The translations under genes were made by a program, and so were the position numbers. Below are positions 1 to 9,616 of a stretch of DNA of 64,000 nt, one piece after another; position 1 is the stretch's first letter, and each line of letters starts with the position of its first letter. The DNA is from Bacteroidales bacterium (GTDB lineage: Bacteria > Bacteroidota > Bacteroidia > Bacteroidales > UBA932): NCBI GenBank assembly GCA_015060335.1, contig SUYR01000004.1, positions 60,191 to 124,190 on the forward strand. The letters are read 5' to 3'. The notes under the pieces were generated by a model. It did not search any database and was not told where the DNA came from. It saw only the letters and a program-made list of their open reading frames with translations.

Positions 1-978
1 ATATGTATATTCTGTTGCAGGTGTCAGACCTTTGACATCTGCCATCCATGTACCTTCCGAGTCATTCACACCGTCAGCATACTTCCAGTCCGATCCGTTT
101 GAAGAATATCCGAATCTGACTGTTGCTCCCGCATTTGATGAAGGGTCAACATCTGCATGGAGGGTTGCCTTGGTTGCCCATATTTCATAAACCGATGACG
201 GTGCCAGACCTGTTGATACCGGCTCGAATACAATTGTATTATCTACGATATCCGTAGTATAATCCACCATCAGAGTAAAGTCAATATCGCCATCCTTGAT
301 GGTATATCTGAGATTCATCCTATAGAGTTTCCCCGGAAGCACGTCGGCTATTGTACCTGTCTTGACAAAGGATGATCCGTCCTTGAGCAAGGTACCTTCA
401 AATGTCCAGGTAAACGAAGGCTCATCAAGTCCCGCTACGATGAAATATCCTTCCGCACCGGACTTCGAGGCATCATATACCAGCTGAGCTGATTCATCAA
501 GACCGATTGTAAATGAATATCCATCGGCAAAGTTTTCCACTACAGTCTGGTCGAAAGTTATGGCTGTCACAGCATTGTTAATACCAGCTTCGACTTCAAC
601 ATTTGTCACCTGACCTGCTACGATTGTAAACTCTTTTGAACCCTTGTAGCTTTTCTGTTCCCATGAAGCAGCTGCGGGATTCTCCTTTACAGACTCTCCC
701 GCTTCGACATCCACTCTGTATGTATCTGCAGCCAGATAGAAAGGAGACGGCATCTGATCAAATGTATAGGAACGTACCAGTCCCGAAAAATCTGCCTTGT
801 AGATCTTTACGGTTGCCGTATTCTTCAGCTGATCGGCATCGAGAGCAGCCTTTGTGAGTGATGAGATATTCATATCCACCTTAAGGACGCCCTCTCCCCC
901 ATTATTTTCGTTCATTCCGGCCTTGGAGCAGGACAGTATGGCAACGGCCACACATAATAAAGACAATATCTTTTTCAT
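1..978 (-). CDS. DUF4493-type surface lipoprotein, 3'-truncated by window edge
   Basis: The reading frame is open from the ATG at 978 to the window edge (326 codons, no stop), so it is absent from the ORF track. The protein starts with a lipoprotein signal peptide ending in the lipobox ILSC (Cys17), so it should be lipid-anchored in the envelope. A TKA motif follows at residues 42-44, then a beta-rich DUF4493-like domain (to about residue 230). Near the edge there is a fibronectin-III-like stretch with 'ATLHADVDP' and 'GLTPATEYIY', typical of Bacteroidota surface proteins. It lies 13 bases downstream of the next lipoprotein gene and is probably the distal part of the same operon. Family assignment is by pattern; binding target unknown. 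Confidence 0.8.
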   Translation of the reverse strand, partial: MKKILSLLCVAVAILSCSKAGMNENNGGEGVLKVDMNISSLTKAALDADQLKNTATVKIYKADFSGLVRSYTFDQMPSPFYLAADTYRVDVEAGESVKENPAAASWEQKSYKGSKEFTIVAGQVTNVEVEAGINNAVTAITFDQTVVENFADGYSFTIGLDESAQLVYDASKSGAEGYFIVAGLDEPSFTWTFEGTLLKDGSSFVKTGTIADVLPGKLYRMNLRYTIKDGDIDFTLMVDYTTDIVDNTIVFEPVSTGLAPSSVYEIWATKATLHADVDPSSNAGATVRFGYSSNGSDWKYADGVNDSEGTWMADVKGLTPATEYTY

Positions 979-991
979 ATCTTCATCCTCC

Positions 992-2233
992 TTACTCTAC
1001 TACCATAGTTACAGGAATGACATTCTTGCAACCCTGAAGATCGACTACTGTCATCATGAACTTATGTGTACCCTTATGGCTGATGATCTCATCCTGAGCA
1101 TTACTGAGATCGAACTCCACCTCTGTCTGGCCAACGAGCTCAGGTCCGTGAGGGAACGGAACCACCTTGAAAATGATATCGTGTGCAGCTGCTGGATTGA
1201 TAAGGTCGATATGGAATGCGTCAACGGCTGCAAGTGCATTGTTGAATGTTGTACCGTCTGACTCTATATCCACTGTAAACTTCCTGATTCCTCCTGGAAT
1301 TGTTGCTTTCAGCTTGATTGACATATCCCTTTCTGAAACAGGCACAATCTTGATGTTCTGGAGATCTGTAAGCTCCGCATCACAACCGTTCTCATAATCA
1401 AATGCTATGGCAATTCCACCGTCGCCCTTAGGCGCCTCCGGATCCTCACCGATGATTTCCTCTTCTACATCGACTCCATTATTGAGAATCGCATCGGAAA
1501 TAAGGTCATTGATCTCAACGTCGAAAGTAGCATTTCCCTGCTCGTTCTTCTTAGGAACGAATCTTATCTGTCGCCACTGCTTTGGCTCGATACCGGCAAA
1601 TGTCTTGTTCATTGTCATGTTCTTGCCATCAATACTTCCCTTGAAGCTTACAGTCATGGTATTGCCATTGACAGCAAAATATCCTGCACTCTGATCGTAG
1701 GTACCATCTGCATCAAGTGCAAACTCAAGTGGATGGCCAGCCGTAAGCTCGACTTTTGTTGACCCTGGTCCTGTAACTGAAGCAAGGAATTCATCGCTGT
1801 ATGACACTGTCACCTTGCACTGGAGAAGGGTACATGTCAGTTCTCCGATTGATGTGGTCATACCTGCTACAATAGAGAACGACTTCGAGACCCCGTATAC
1901 AGGCTGTTCAAATGCAGCGATCTGCACCTCATCCTCCACTGAACGGGCAACAAGAGTATAGTCTCCTGCAGGAATTGACAGTTTGTTGCCATTATTCTTG
2001 ACCTCCGAATAAGACTTCTGCATGATGACATCCCCATCGATATTCTTGATGAATATAGTATAATTGCCACTTGCTGGCGAAGCCTTGGTTATCAGTTCCT
2101 CATCCAGGCCGAGAGTGAACTCGCCGAATGAAAGATAACCGTTCCCCTTCTGCTGATTTACAGGAGTTTTCTGGCATGAAGCCACGAGCATCAGTGCTGC
2201 TGAAATTGCTGTAAGTATAATATTTCTTTTCAT
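992..2233 (-). CDS. DUF4493-type surface lipoprotein
   Basis: 413 aa with lipobox LVASC (Cys20) and an ITKA motif whose Lys is residue 50, followed by the DUF4493-like beta domain (about 50-245). A short acidic linker (about residues 250-275, rich in E, D and G) joins a second beta domain that ends 'VIPVTMVVE'. Both this C-terminal domain and that of the 443-aa paralogue at 15,895 follow an acidic linker and end in a hydrophobic strand, so they may be related. The ATG is supported by the signal peptide. Likely a subunit or accessory protein of the fimbria-like surface system; exact role not shown. Confidence 0.85.
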   Translation of the reverse strand: MKRNIILTAISAALMLVASCQKTPVNQQKGNGYLSFGEFTLGLDEELITKASPASGNYTIFIKNIDGDVIMQKSYSEVKNNGNKLSIPAGDYTLVARSVEDEVQIAAFEQPVYGVSKSFSIVAGMTTSIGELTCTLLQCKVTVSYSDEFLASVTGPGSTKVELTAGHPLEFALDADGTYDQSAGYFAVNGNTMTVSFKGSIDGKNMTMNKTFAGIEPKQWRQIRFVPKKNEQGNATFDVEINDLISDAILNNGVDVEEEIIGEDPEAPKGDGGIAIAFDYENGCDAELTDLQNIKIVPVSERDMSIKLKATIPGGIRKFTVDIESDGTTFNNALAAVDAFHIDLINPAAAHDIIFKVVPFPHGPELVGQTEVEFDLSNAQDEIISHKGTHKFMMTVVDLQGCKNVIPVTMVVE

Positions 2234-2245
2234 ATGGTATCCTCC

Positions 2246-2971
2246 TTAATCGTTGAGTTCAAAATCGCCGAGGTCAATCGTCTCGACATTATCGTTGAAT
2301 TTGATTGTAATAGATGAGCCGCCCACATTGCTGACATCAAAGTGGAAAGTATATGCAGTAGCTTCATCGAGGTTTGTATATTCCTTCTGGAATGAATATG
2401 TCTTGGATTCTCCTGTAAGTGTGCCTTCGACAGAAATCTTATATCCATCCACGAATGCGGCTCTTGATTCATCCTTGACGAATTCTACAATCGCAGTTCC
2501 GTCTCGTGTCACCTTGAATGTGTAGTCTTTATAGTATCTTTTGAAATCATCAGAGCAGCTGACCTTAACTATGGTATTACCCAACGAAACCGGAATCGAG
2601 ACAGAAGATGCCTCGCCACCAGTTATGATAAAGTCCTCTGTACCCGTAAAATAAGGAGCATCAAATCCTTCGGTGTCAATAGATCCGCAAGAAGCCGTTA
2701 CTGTATATTCACCGGCAAGAAGGACCGTAGTCTCATCCCAATCTGAAATCTTGCCAGACCACTGATATCCTGAGCCAGAAACTGAGATTGAGAAATCCTC
2801 TGTTGAAGGCAGGGTCGTATATTCTGAAACCTTGCTTTTTGTCATATCCGCAACAATTTCGTTGCTGGACACTGTAAAGCATACCTGTCCGCCACCTTCA
2901 GTCTGATTCTTCTGGCAGGATATCACCGCAAGAAGAACCAGCACGCTAATGATTGTTTTCAAGTAATTCAT
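2246..2971 (-). CDS. Small DUF4493-type surface lipoprotein
   Basis: 241 aa. Signal peptide MNYLKTIISVLVLLAVISC gives a lipobox ending at Cys19; an MTKS motif lies at residues 43-46. The rest is a single DUF4493-like beta domain with the family's features: 'SGYQWSGKISDW', then 'LLAGEYTVTASCG', 'APYFTGTEDFIITGG' and a strand 'NTIVKVSCSDDF'. With only one domain it resembles a stalk-type subunit rather than a tip adhesin; that is inference. It is 12 bases upstream of the next lipoprotein gene and 21 bases downstream of the fimbrillin gene. Confidence 0.85.
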   Translation of the reverse strand: MNYLKTIISVLVLLAVISCQKNQTEGGGQVCFTVSSNEIVADMTKSKVSEYTTLPSTEDFSISVSGSGYQWSGKISDWDETTVLLAGEYTVTASCGSIDTEGFDAPYFTGTEDFIITGGEASSVSIPVSLGNTIVKVSCSDDFKRYYKDYTFKVTRDGTAIVEFVKDESRAAFVDGYKISVEGTLTGESKTYSFQKEYTNLDEATAYTFHFDVSNVGGSSITIKFNDNVETIDLGDFELND

Positions 2972-2992
2972 TGTTAAATGGTTTGAATCTTA

Positions 2993-4879
2993 TTATTGTA
3001 CAATTTTCACTTTTATATCGTCGAGATAAAGCCAGAAATTGGCATTGCTGTTACCTTTGTTCTCATTGGTACTTACAATCCATGCGAGTCTCATGCTGTT
3101 ATCCAGGCCATTGACTGTAACTGTCTTGGTACCCTCAAAAGAAGTATATGATCCTCCGGAAGTAGAAAGCTGTTCTCCATTGATTATCATAGGCGACAAT
3201 GATGTAGGAGCCGAGCTGGCAAAGCCGGAGCCTCCTATCAGGCCTGCTGCACTGTCAATTATACTGTCTCCCTCAAGTACATCCGGATTAGTGACGACAT
3301 CCTGATAATTGACACCGAAATACAAGGTTGCCTTCTTTCCGCTGCCGGCATTCTTCTGGGCGCTGCCATATCTGAAAGACACAGAAACGTTTACATCCTT
3401 TCCGTCCTTTATATTCGACAGGAATGGCGTGTATAGACGTCCCTTATAGAAGGCACCTATCCATAAGACGTTTTCATATCTGCAGCACAGACGCACAGAA
3501 GTGCCCGCCTGAGCCCCTATTCTGGTAGCATACCAGCCTGAAAGGACTGAAGTCTTTGAAGACAGTTCGATGATGTCCTTATATGTGTCTGAGTTGATAC
3601 CTGTCGAAGGATTGTCATGTCCGTCACTGAATCCAGGTATTGCGCTGAAATCTTCATAGAAGAGGTAAGGAACAGAAAGATCCACGATGGTATTGTCAAT
3701 TGCAGAAAGATCTGAGATGCGGACAGTCTGATATGTGAGAGTGTTGTCACTATCATATGTGACAGATATGTCCTTGCTGCTGAATGCCCTATACTGAGTT
3801 TCATCTTCAAAACGCAATGAGAATGTCTCTCCTGCTGTAATCTTATGACCAGGAGTGTATCTGAACACATTAGAGCCACTGTTATCCCACCTACATCCCT
3901 GAGGAGCCGTAAGAACGATTGTATTCACTCCCTCACCAAGATTATTTGCTGTAACCTTGAACGTAATCTTATATGGATACTCCACCAATTCCCTTACGTT
4001 CAGTTTGACCGGTGTGGAATGCCCTGCCTCAAAAGTCCTACCGCAAAGGTCTATAGGATCGAAATATACAATTCTGTCACTTGTATAAGCCTTTACCTGC
4101 AACGACTCTCCTTGTGCAAACTTAGACGGGAGAAATGCAAGGCAGGCATACTGTATATCACTGTCTGAAATGCCCAGCGGGGTAGAAAGTTTAAGTTCGA
4201 CAGACGCATTCGAAGCAGAGAGATCTGCCGGAGCATCCGGATTTTCCAGATCGAAGGTGACATTTCCGGTCACACCAGAAGGAAAAGTAAGAAGAATCCT
4301 CTCCAGCTTTTCATTACCGATTACAGTATTGTCTCCAGGGATGAAGAACCTGAACTGATGCATCATACGGTTCATATTCATTTTCATCGGAGATTGTTCT
4401 TCAGGATCGGACACAGGTTTCAACGCTCCATGTTCCACAGGATCGGCAATCATGATATCTGCCCCCTGAGAGACTTTTCCGTCCTGTACCGAAGGCACAT
4501 TGAAAGACACCTTGCTGCCGCTCACAGAAATTGGAGCGGGATAGCAGCAATAATAAGTATAAGATGCCTCAGGCATTGCTGATGAAAGAACAGATGTAAA
4601 GAATCCATCCTTTCCGTCAATTCCGTATGTATAGAATTTCTGATTTGACAAGACATATGATCCGGACTGGTCCTTTGCCCAAAGAGCAAGTTCATCCCCC
4701 TCCGACCACGAGGCAGACAAGCCGTCTTGTCCGATGACTGTGCGGGTAAGTGCATTTCCTGCATACAGACCGACTTCGACGTTCTCGGGAGATCGAGTAC
4801 CTATATCATCAATACACCCGATAACGAGCCCGAGAGTTGCCAACACAAGGCTCAGTTTTAATTGCAAGTTACTAGTCAT
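2993..4879 (-). CDS. Fimbrillin-family (Mfa-like) lipoprotein with C-terminal beta-sandwich
   Basis: Start set at the ATG at 4879; the ORF-track start at 4903 is TTG and would spoil the signal peptide. 628 aa. A signal peptide ends at VIGC (Cys22), then 'ALTRTVIGQDG' and 'ASWSEGDELALWAK', which is the hallmark opening of fimbrillin/Mfa-like pilins (a TR site followed by W-x-x-GD). Residues 40-300 form the fimbrillin domain, about 305-410 an Ig-like domain, and about 415-628 a lectin/carbohydrate-binding-like beta-sandwich ending 'LYLDDIKVKIV'. This layout suits a tip or adhesin subunit. The tandem repeat array lies immediately upstream, so its transcription may differ from the preceding genes. 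Confidence 0.85.
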   Translation of the reverse strand: MTSNLQLKLSLVLATLGLVIGCIDDIGTRSPENVEVGLYAGNALTRTVIGQDGLSASWSEGDELALWAKDQSGSYVLSNQKFYTYGIDGKDGFFTSVLSSAMPEASYTYYCCYPAPISVSGSKVSFNVPSVQDGKVSQGADIMIADPVEHGALKPVSDPEEQSPMKMNMNRMMHQFRFFIPGDNTVIGNEKLERILLTFPSGVTGNVTFDLENPDAPADLSASNASVELKLSTPLGISDSDIQYACLAFLPSKFAQGESLQVKAYTSDRIVYFDPIDLCGRTFEAGHSTPVKLNVRELVEYPYKITFKVTANNLGEGVNTIVLTAPQGCRWDNSGSNVFRYTPGHKITAGETFSLRFEDETQYRAFSSKDISVTYDSDNTLTYQTVRISDLSAIDNTIVDLSVPYLFYEDFSAIPGFSDGHDNPSTGINSDTYKDIIELSSKTSVLSGWYATRIGAQAGTSVRLCCRYENVLWIGAFYKGRLYTPFLSNIKDGKDVNVSVSFRYGSAQKNAGSGKKATLYFGVNYQDVVTNPDVLEGDSIIDSAAGLIGGSGFASSAPTSLSPMIINGEQLSTSGGSYTSFEGTKTVTVNGLDNSMRLAWIVSTNENKGNSNANFWLYLDDIKVKIVQ

Positions 4880-4931
4880 TTCGTTAAGAATCTTGAAACG
4901 CAAAAATATAAAAATTTATATAGCATTCAAA

Positions 4932-5880
4932 ATTCGCGACGAAGATAGATAAAAAGGCGTCTAAACAGTCTCGGATTACTGTCATTTCAAGCAACCAACG
5001 GGAGTCGAAATTCTTGTCTGGCACTCAAAGTATTGACACACACCAATTTACAGAAAATCGATTCCCCTGCGGCGGGGAATCGATTATTCATAAAGCGTTC
5101 AGGGTCACGCGGTTAGGTGCCAGAGAATTATGTCAAGAGGGTGCTTTCGAGATATAAGATATGCATTTCTTCGGAGGCTTACTTCGTGGCGAGGATGGAT
5201 AAAAAGGGCGACTAAACAGTCTCGGATTACTGTCATTTCAAGCAACCAACGGGAGACGCCACATCTTGTCTGGCACTCAAAGCATTGACACACACCAATT
5301 TACAGAAAATCGATTCCCCTGCAGCGGGGAATCGATTATTCATAAAGCATTCAGGATCACGCGGTTAAGTGCCAGAGAATTATGTCAAGAGGGTGCTTTC
5401 GAGATATAAGATATGCATTTCTTCGGAGGCTTACTTCGTGGCGAGGATGGATAAAAAAGGCGACTAAACAGTCTCGGATTACTGTCATTTCAAGCAACCA
5501 ACGGGAGACGCCACATCTTGTCTGGCACTCAAAACATTGACACACACCAATTTACAGAAAATCGATTCCCCTGCAGCGGGGAATCGATTATTCATAAAGC
5601 GTTCAGGATCACGCGGTTAGGTGCCAGAGAATTATGTCAAGAGGGTGCTTTCGAGATATAAGATATGCATTTCTTCGGAGGCTTACCTTCGTGGCGAGGA
5701 TAGATAAAAAAGGCGACTAAACAGTCTCGGATTATTGTCATTTCAAGCAACCAACGGGAGTCGAAATCTTGTCTGGCACTCAAAGCATTGACACACACCA
5801 ACTTACAGAAAATCGATTCCCCTGCGGCGGGGAATCGATTATTCATAAAGCGTTCAGGATCAGGCGGTTAGGCGCCTTCA
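4932..5880. repeat. Tandem array of ~252-bp repeats (three full units plus a partial unit)
   Basis: The anchor CTAAACAGTCTCGG occurs at 4961, 5212, 5464 and 5717, giving periods of 251, 252 and 253 bp. Units are nearly identical. Each contains a 'tgtcatttcaagc...' segment, then a 108-bp inverted-repeat element (5017-5124, 5269-5376, 5521-5628, and a decayed copy at 5772-5878) with a central AATCGATTCCCC / GGGGAATCGATT hairpin, then about 90 bp of unique filler. The array fills the gap between two lipoprotein genes of one minus-strand train, where other gaps are under 30 bp. The 62-aa ORFs of the track inside it are repeat shadows. Copy number is probably unstable. Confidence 0.95.
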
Positions 5881-5897
5881 ATTTACTCTAAAATAAA

Positions 5898-7928
5898 TTA
5901 TTCGGAGTATAATATTTTTAATGTTTTAATCCATACATCACCCTCTCGTCCCGCAAAATATGTTCTTGTAAACTTAACAGTAGAGTTAGATGTTAACAAA
6001 CTACCCGAATATGCCTCAGTAAAATCAACTGTAATAGCAGTTCCGGATTGTCCTTCTTTTGAGCCTATATCTGTACCACCAGCACTTACTGTCAATTTTG
6101 GTTTGCCAAATCTTGATGGAGTATATATACTAAATGAGGTACTAATATTAATTTTAATTGCTGAAGGCACACTCAAATTTAGAGTAGCTGAGTTACTTGT
6201 TGAATGATTTAGGTGTATCGTTGTACCTTGCCATTCCGCAGTACCACCACTTAAAGACCATTTATCTGTATGTGGGCTATTCACCAAATCGTACGGCAGA
6301 CCTGTGATGTGGTGAGTCTGGGACTTTTCAACGGTCTTGTTATCAAATGTCAGAGATACTGACAGCTGATGAGATTCCCATGAGCATTCTGTAATGTTTT
6401 CGTAAAACTCGTTTGCTGCGAAAGAGTTTACTGAATACGTACGCGACTTGTCGCCATCATAATCAATGACCAGTTTCTTAGAGTAATTCTCGTTAGCCAT
6501 TATATTCTGAGAGAGTGTCCATCTTCCTCCAGCATTGTAGATAGTTTCAGGAGCGCAATTATTTGCTCCCGCATCACCATTAATATCTTTTGTAATGTTG
6601 TTGGTACCTGCATATTTATCATATGAAGTATATGAACTCAGTATCAAATCAAAAGATGGTGTAGCTGGCACGTCAAGAGCGATATCCTCAAAAGTGTGTG
6701 TCTTTCCGTCAATCGTTGCTGAAGCTTTGACGATATATTCCTCATCATTACCCACAGGCAGATAAGGCCAACCTTTTTTTGTGTCAGTGATTGAGGAGCC
6801 GTCGGAGTTGCCGAGCGACAGACCTTCACGGAGAGGTGTGCCGTCAGCTTTGCAGACGTTGATATTCCAGCTTTCTATGGCATTTCTGACCGCAGCAGAC
6901 TTGTTGAAAGATGAGGTGACATCAGTTCCATCCAACTCTCCGGATGTAGTGGTATGGCTTGCTGATGCAGACAGACCGTCAACTTCCGGAGTGATCTTCA
7001 CCAGATTGCTTACAAGAGCACCGACACGTGCACGTACCTGATACTCAGTACCTTCAGAGAGTCCTTTGAATACAAGGACATTATTCTCTGTAACAGCTGT
7101 CGCAGCATTCGTCCAGTCTGAGGAAGCAGAAGGAATCGCCTCATACACTACTGCCTCCTGATTCTTCTCCGAAATTTTTCCGCTGAAAGATGCCGGAGTA
7201 GTGACAAAGATACGAGAAGCCCATGCATCTTCCTTCTTGAGTGTCAGGGAGATTGAAGGCCAGTCATTATCAGTCTGACCGCAAGTGACATTATATGCAA
7301 CTTTTGCAGACGGAGCAGCAAGCTTATGTGTCAATTCAACTTTCTCACCTGCAGAGTTCTTTCCTGACATCAAGAGAGTCAGATCTGCCCTAGAGGGAAC
7401 AAATACCCATTCTCCATATCCTGCAGTATATGCACCCTGATTGAATGACACGGTTTCACCCGGCGTGAAATGCGTCGTGAATGATTCTTCAACATTCACT
7501 TTGACAAGAGCATTCGCAAGCGCAAGAGTCAATGCCGGAACTTCCTGATCAAGAGGACTGATCGAGCCTGAAGCCGAACCGGTAAAATACGGCACGCCAA
7601 AAGTATTGGTACCCGCAGAAGCTTCAACGGTATAATTTCCCACAGGAAGCACCAACGGTTCTGACCACAAGCCTTTGCGGTTATATATTTCATTTCCGTT
7701 CTTGTCCTTGACGACAAATGTTATGTCTGTCACAGCTGGCTCAGCAATATCAATGTCCAATGACTTGGTCGGTGTCAGGTCATCAACCGTGACATCAACG
7801 TCAAGCATCGGAGCAGAGAGATAACCCACCTCTCCTTCCTGCTGTATCTGCTCACCTATACAAGATGAGAACGCAAAGGCAGAAAGTGTCAGAATCGCCG
7901 CTGTTGTTATTTTATTTATATATGACAT
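5898..7928 (-). CDS. Large DUF4493-type multidomain surface lipoprotein
   Basis: Start moved to the ATG at 7928 (the ORF-track start at 7937 is TTG). 676 aa with lipobox FSSC (Cys23) and a TKS motif at residues 54-56. The N-terminal 220 residues are DUF4493-like ('YFTGSASGSISP', 'NALVKVNVEESF'). A fibronectin-III-like module follows ('LVFKGLSEGTEYQVRARVG', about 290), then further beta-rich domains and a Ser/Thr-rich C-terminal sandwich ending 'WIKTLKILYSE'. The multidomain form suggests an adhesin-like end subunit. Codons near the 3' end look more AT-rich (about 5,900-6,300), which may reflect a swapped-in C-terminal domain. Confidence 0.8.
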   Translation of the reverse strand: MSYINKITTAAILTLSAFAFSSCIGEQIQQEGEVGYLSAPMLDVDVTVDDLTPTKSLDIDIAEPAVTDITFVVKDKNGNEIYNRKGLWSEPLVLPVGNYTVEASAGTNTFGVPYFTGSASGSISPLDQEVPALTLALANALVKVNVEESFTTHFTPGETVSFNQGAYTAGYGEWVFVPSRADLTLLMSGKNSAGEKVELTHKLAAPSAKVAYNVTCGQTDNDWPSISLTLKKEDAWASRIFVTTPASFSGKISEKNQEAVVYEAIPSASSDWTNAATAVTENNVLVFKGLSEGTEYQVRARVGALVSNLVKITPEVDGLSASASHTTTSGELDGTDVTSSFNKSAAVRNAIESWNINVCKADGTPLREGLSLGNSDGSSITDTKKGWPYLPVGNDEEYIVKASATIDGKTHTFEDIALDVPATPSFDLILSSYTSYDKYAGTNNITKDINGDAGANNCAPETIYNAGGRWTLSQNIMANENYSKKLVIDYDGDKSRTYSVNSFAANEFYENITECSWESHQLSVSLTFDNKTVEKSQTHHITGLPYDLVNSPHTDKWSLSGGTAEWQGTTIHLNHSTSNSATLNLSVPSAIKINISTSFSIYTPSRFGKPKLTVSAGGTDIGSKEGQSGTAITVDFTEAYSGSLLTSNSTVKFTRTYFAGREGDVWIKTLKILYSE

Positions 7929-7937
7929 GTTTTTCAA

Positions 7938-8723
7938 TTATTCTGTTATGAAAGAACCTCCTTGAGAAGGGTCCACTGTAATGGTCTCATAGAGATCCTC
8001 GCATGCAGTATCCACGATAATCTCAGGTTTGCCGACTGTTCCGTTCTGCTCGCTCATCCTGAATGTCAGGTGGAGGTGTGTTGCAGGCTGAAGAGTCTTG
8101 GATCCTGTGATAGTCATCGGTTCATTATCAATGATATAAGTACCGGAGAACACATAGTTGAGTGCTATGCCGCTGTTGAAATATCCCACAGCGGGAGTCT
8201 CTCCTACAGTATTCTCTGGCGTATATTCAAGCTTACGGGTATCCACCGTATAGGCTGTGATCTTGTAATCGGTGAAATGCTTGTCGATATTCTCTCCGAA
8301 TATTACTGACACAGCAGTATTGACCATCTTGCAAGTCACGCTATACACAGTAGGATTGAGTCCCGCAACAACCTCTTTGGCTTCAGAAGTACCGGCATAT
8401 CTTACCTGCCCCCATTTGTCCGGAGCAGTCAGAGACTCCACTTCTGTAACATTATCAGCGGATACGGTATAAAGGCCAACAGGCACGGTAATCACAGAAG
8501 GCATATCCTTATAGAGATATGTGAATGTCGCATCTTCAGAACTTACATATACATTGAAGTCATCAACGCTTACGTCTTCTCCACCAGCCCTTGTCAGGAC
8601 TTCCACAACAGGAGAATTCTCAAGGGAGAGGCTCAGACGACCTTCCACCTCTCTCTGGATAAGACTCTTCTGACAAGACAGAGCCATTGACGAGATCAAA
8701 ACTATAAATAAAAATTTCTTCAT
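7938..8723 (-). CDS. Single-domain DUF4493-type surface lipoprotein
   Basis: Start placed at the ATG at 8723 rather than the TTG at 8732. 261 aa with lipobox MALSC (Cys17), an LTRA motif with Arg45, and one DUF4493-like domain: 'TYLYKDMPSVITVPVGLYTV', 'VRYAGTSEAKEVVAGLNPT' and 'NTAVSVIFGENIDKHF'. The C-terminus carries a short extension ending 'VDPSQGGSFITE', similar in character to the tails of the next two upstream paralogues ('INPEDGDTIVDG', 'IDPLEGTVVPTPEA'). Such tails could act as donor strands between subunits; that is inference. Five bases separate it from the upstream gene. Confidence 0.85.
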   Translation of the reverse strand: MKKFLFIVLISSMALSCQKSLIQREVEGRLSLSLENSPVVEVLTRAGGEDVSVDDFNVYVSSEDATFTYLYKDMPSVITVPVGLYTVSADNVTEVESLTAPDKWGQVRYAGTSEAKEVVAGLNPTVYSVTCKMVNTAVSVIFGENIDKHFTDYKITAYTVDTRKLEYTPENTVGETPAVGYFNSGIALNYVFSGTYIIDNEPMTITGSKTLQPATHLHLTFRMSEQNGTVGKPEIIVDTACEDLYETITVDPSQGGSFITE

Positions 8724-8728
8724 ATCGA

Positions 8729-9604
8729 TCAATATATATCTATTACGCAGTCAATTACTGTGGCATCTTCCACCTGTGTATCAACCAGTATAGAAGGGAG
8801 TTGTACAGTACCGTCAACGATAGTGTCGCCATCCTCCGGATTGATTACCTCTGTGAAAGAATCTTTTCCCATTTCACCGTCAACGGTTATTCCGGGACCT
8901 ATGACTCCGTTATGATTACTCTTAATTGTGATTTTTGCCCATTTTGCAGGAGAAAGAGTCATCGGAGAAGCTGAATTCGTATATGTCAGCTTCCTTTCCG
9001 ACTCTGTACCCTTGGCCACTGTACCATATATGGTATAGACAAGCTGAGAGCCTGACTCCGGCACATTGAAATATACTTCAGTCGGAGCATTTGCCTGAGC
9101 GCTGGTCAGAGTAACCTTTCTGGTAGCTGTAATGTCAACTGTGACATCGCTGAAATCCTCAAGGAAACTCTCGTCGAAAGTCATGGTAACCTTACCATTG
9201 ACCATCTTACAGGTAACCGTCACATTGGCAGGAGTCTGTGAAAGCACATCCACCTGATCTGACACACCCTGATATCTGACACAGCCATAGCCGTTCTCAG
9301 CAGTCGTTTCAAGACAGCTCTGGGCTTCTACCTGGTAGTATCCATATGGAATCTCCACTTCATCAGGCATCTGTGAGTACACATACTGCTCTGAAGCATA
9401 GGCCTGTCCGAGAAAAGTCTCGCCATAGATATCTACCAGAAAGCCGCTGCAGTCCACCGGATCCGCCTTAGTGCTCACAACAACCTCCCTGTCAGATGAC
9501 AACGAAAGCGAGATGGCTCCCATACGCTGAGGGCTCACCATTGCCTTGTTGCATGCTGAGGCAAGAAGTATTGCTGCGGATATGTATAAGGCTGATTTAC
9601 GCAT
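8729..9604 (-). CDS. Single-domain DUF4493-type surface lipoprotein
   Basis: 291 aa with lipobox LASAC (Cys18), an STKA motif with Lys46, and a DUF4493-like domain ('YVYSQMPDEVEIPYGYYQV', 'VRYQGVSDQVDVLSQTP', 'GKVTMTFDESFLEDF'). A C-terminal tail of about 40 residues has 'VINPEDGDTIVDG' and ends in a hydrophobic/acidic stretch, 'VIDCVIDIY'. It belongs to a block of four similar-sized paralogues (this gene and those at 7938, 9617 and 10433), probably arisen by tandem duplication and now diverged at most positions outside the lipobox, cleavage motif and core strands. Confidence 0.85.
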   Translation of the reverse strand: MRKSALYISAAILLASACNKAMVSPQRMGAISLSLSSDREVVVSTKADPVDCSGFLVDIYGETFLGQAYASEQYVYSQMPDEVEIPYGYYQVEAQSCLETTAENGYGCVRYQGVSDQVDVLSQTPANVTVTCKMVNGKVTMTFDESFLEDFSDVTVDITATRKVTLTSAQANAPTEVYFNVPESGSQLVYTIYGTVAKGTESERKLTYTNSASPMTLSPAKWAKITIKSNHNGVIGPGITVDGEMGKDSFTEVINPEDGDTIVDGTVQLPSILVDTQVEDATVIDCVIDIY

Positions 9605-9616
9605 TGGAAAAAGAAA

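Noticed and set aside
854-1261. 135-aa plus-strand ORF and similar plus-strand ORFs across 1-20 kb
   Set aside because: They are antisense shadows of lipoprotein genes with no family features; the minus-strand frames have signal peptides and domains.
5105-5846. 62-69 aa minus-strand ORFs (MCQCFECQTRC...) repeated in the array
   Set aside because: They are copies of the same repeat DNA, span its hairpin borders, and have no signal, family or ribosome-binding context.
4932-5880. Array considered as CRISPR or integron
   Set aside because: Period about 252 bp with the whole unit conserved; no spacers, no integrase, no attC-like cassettes with genes.
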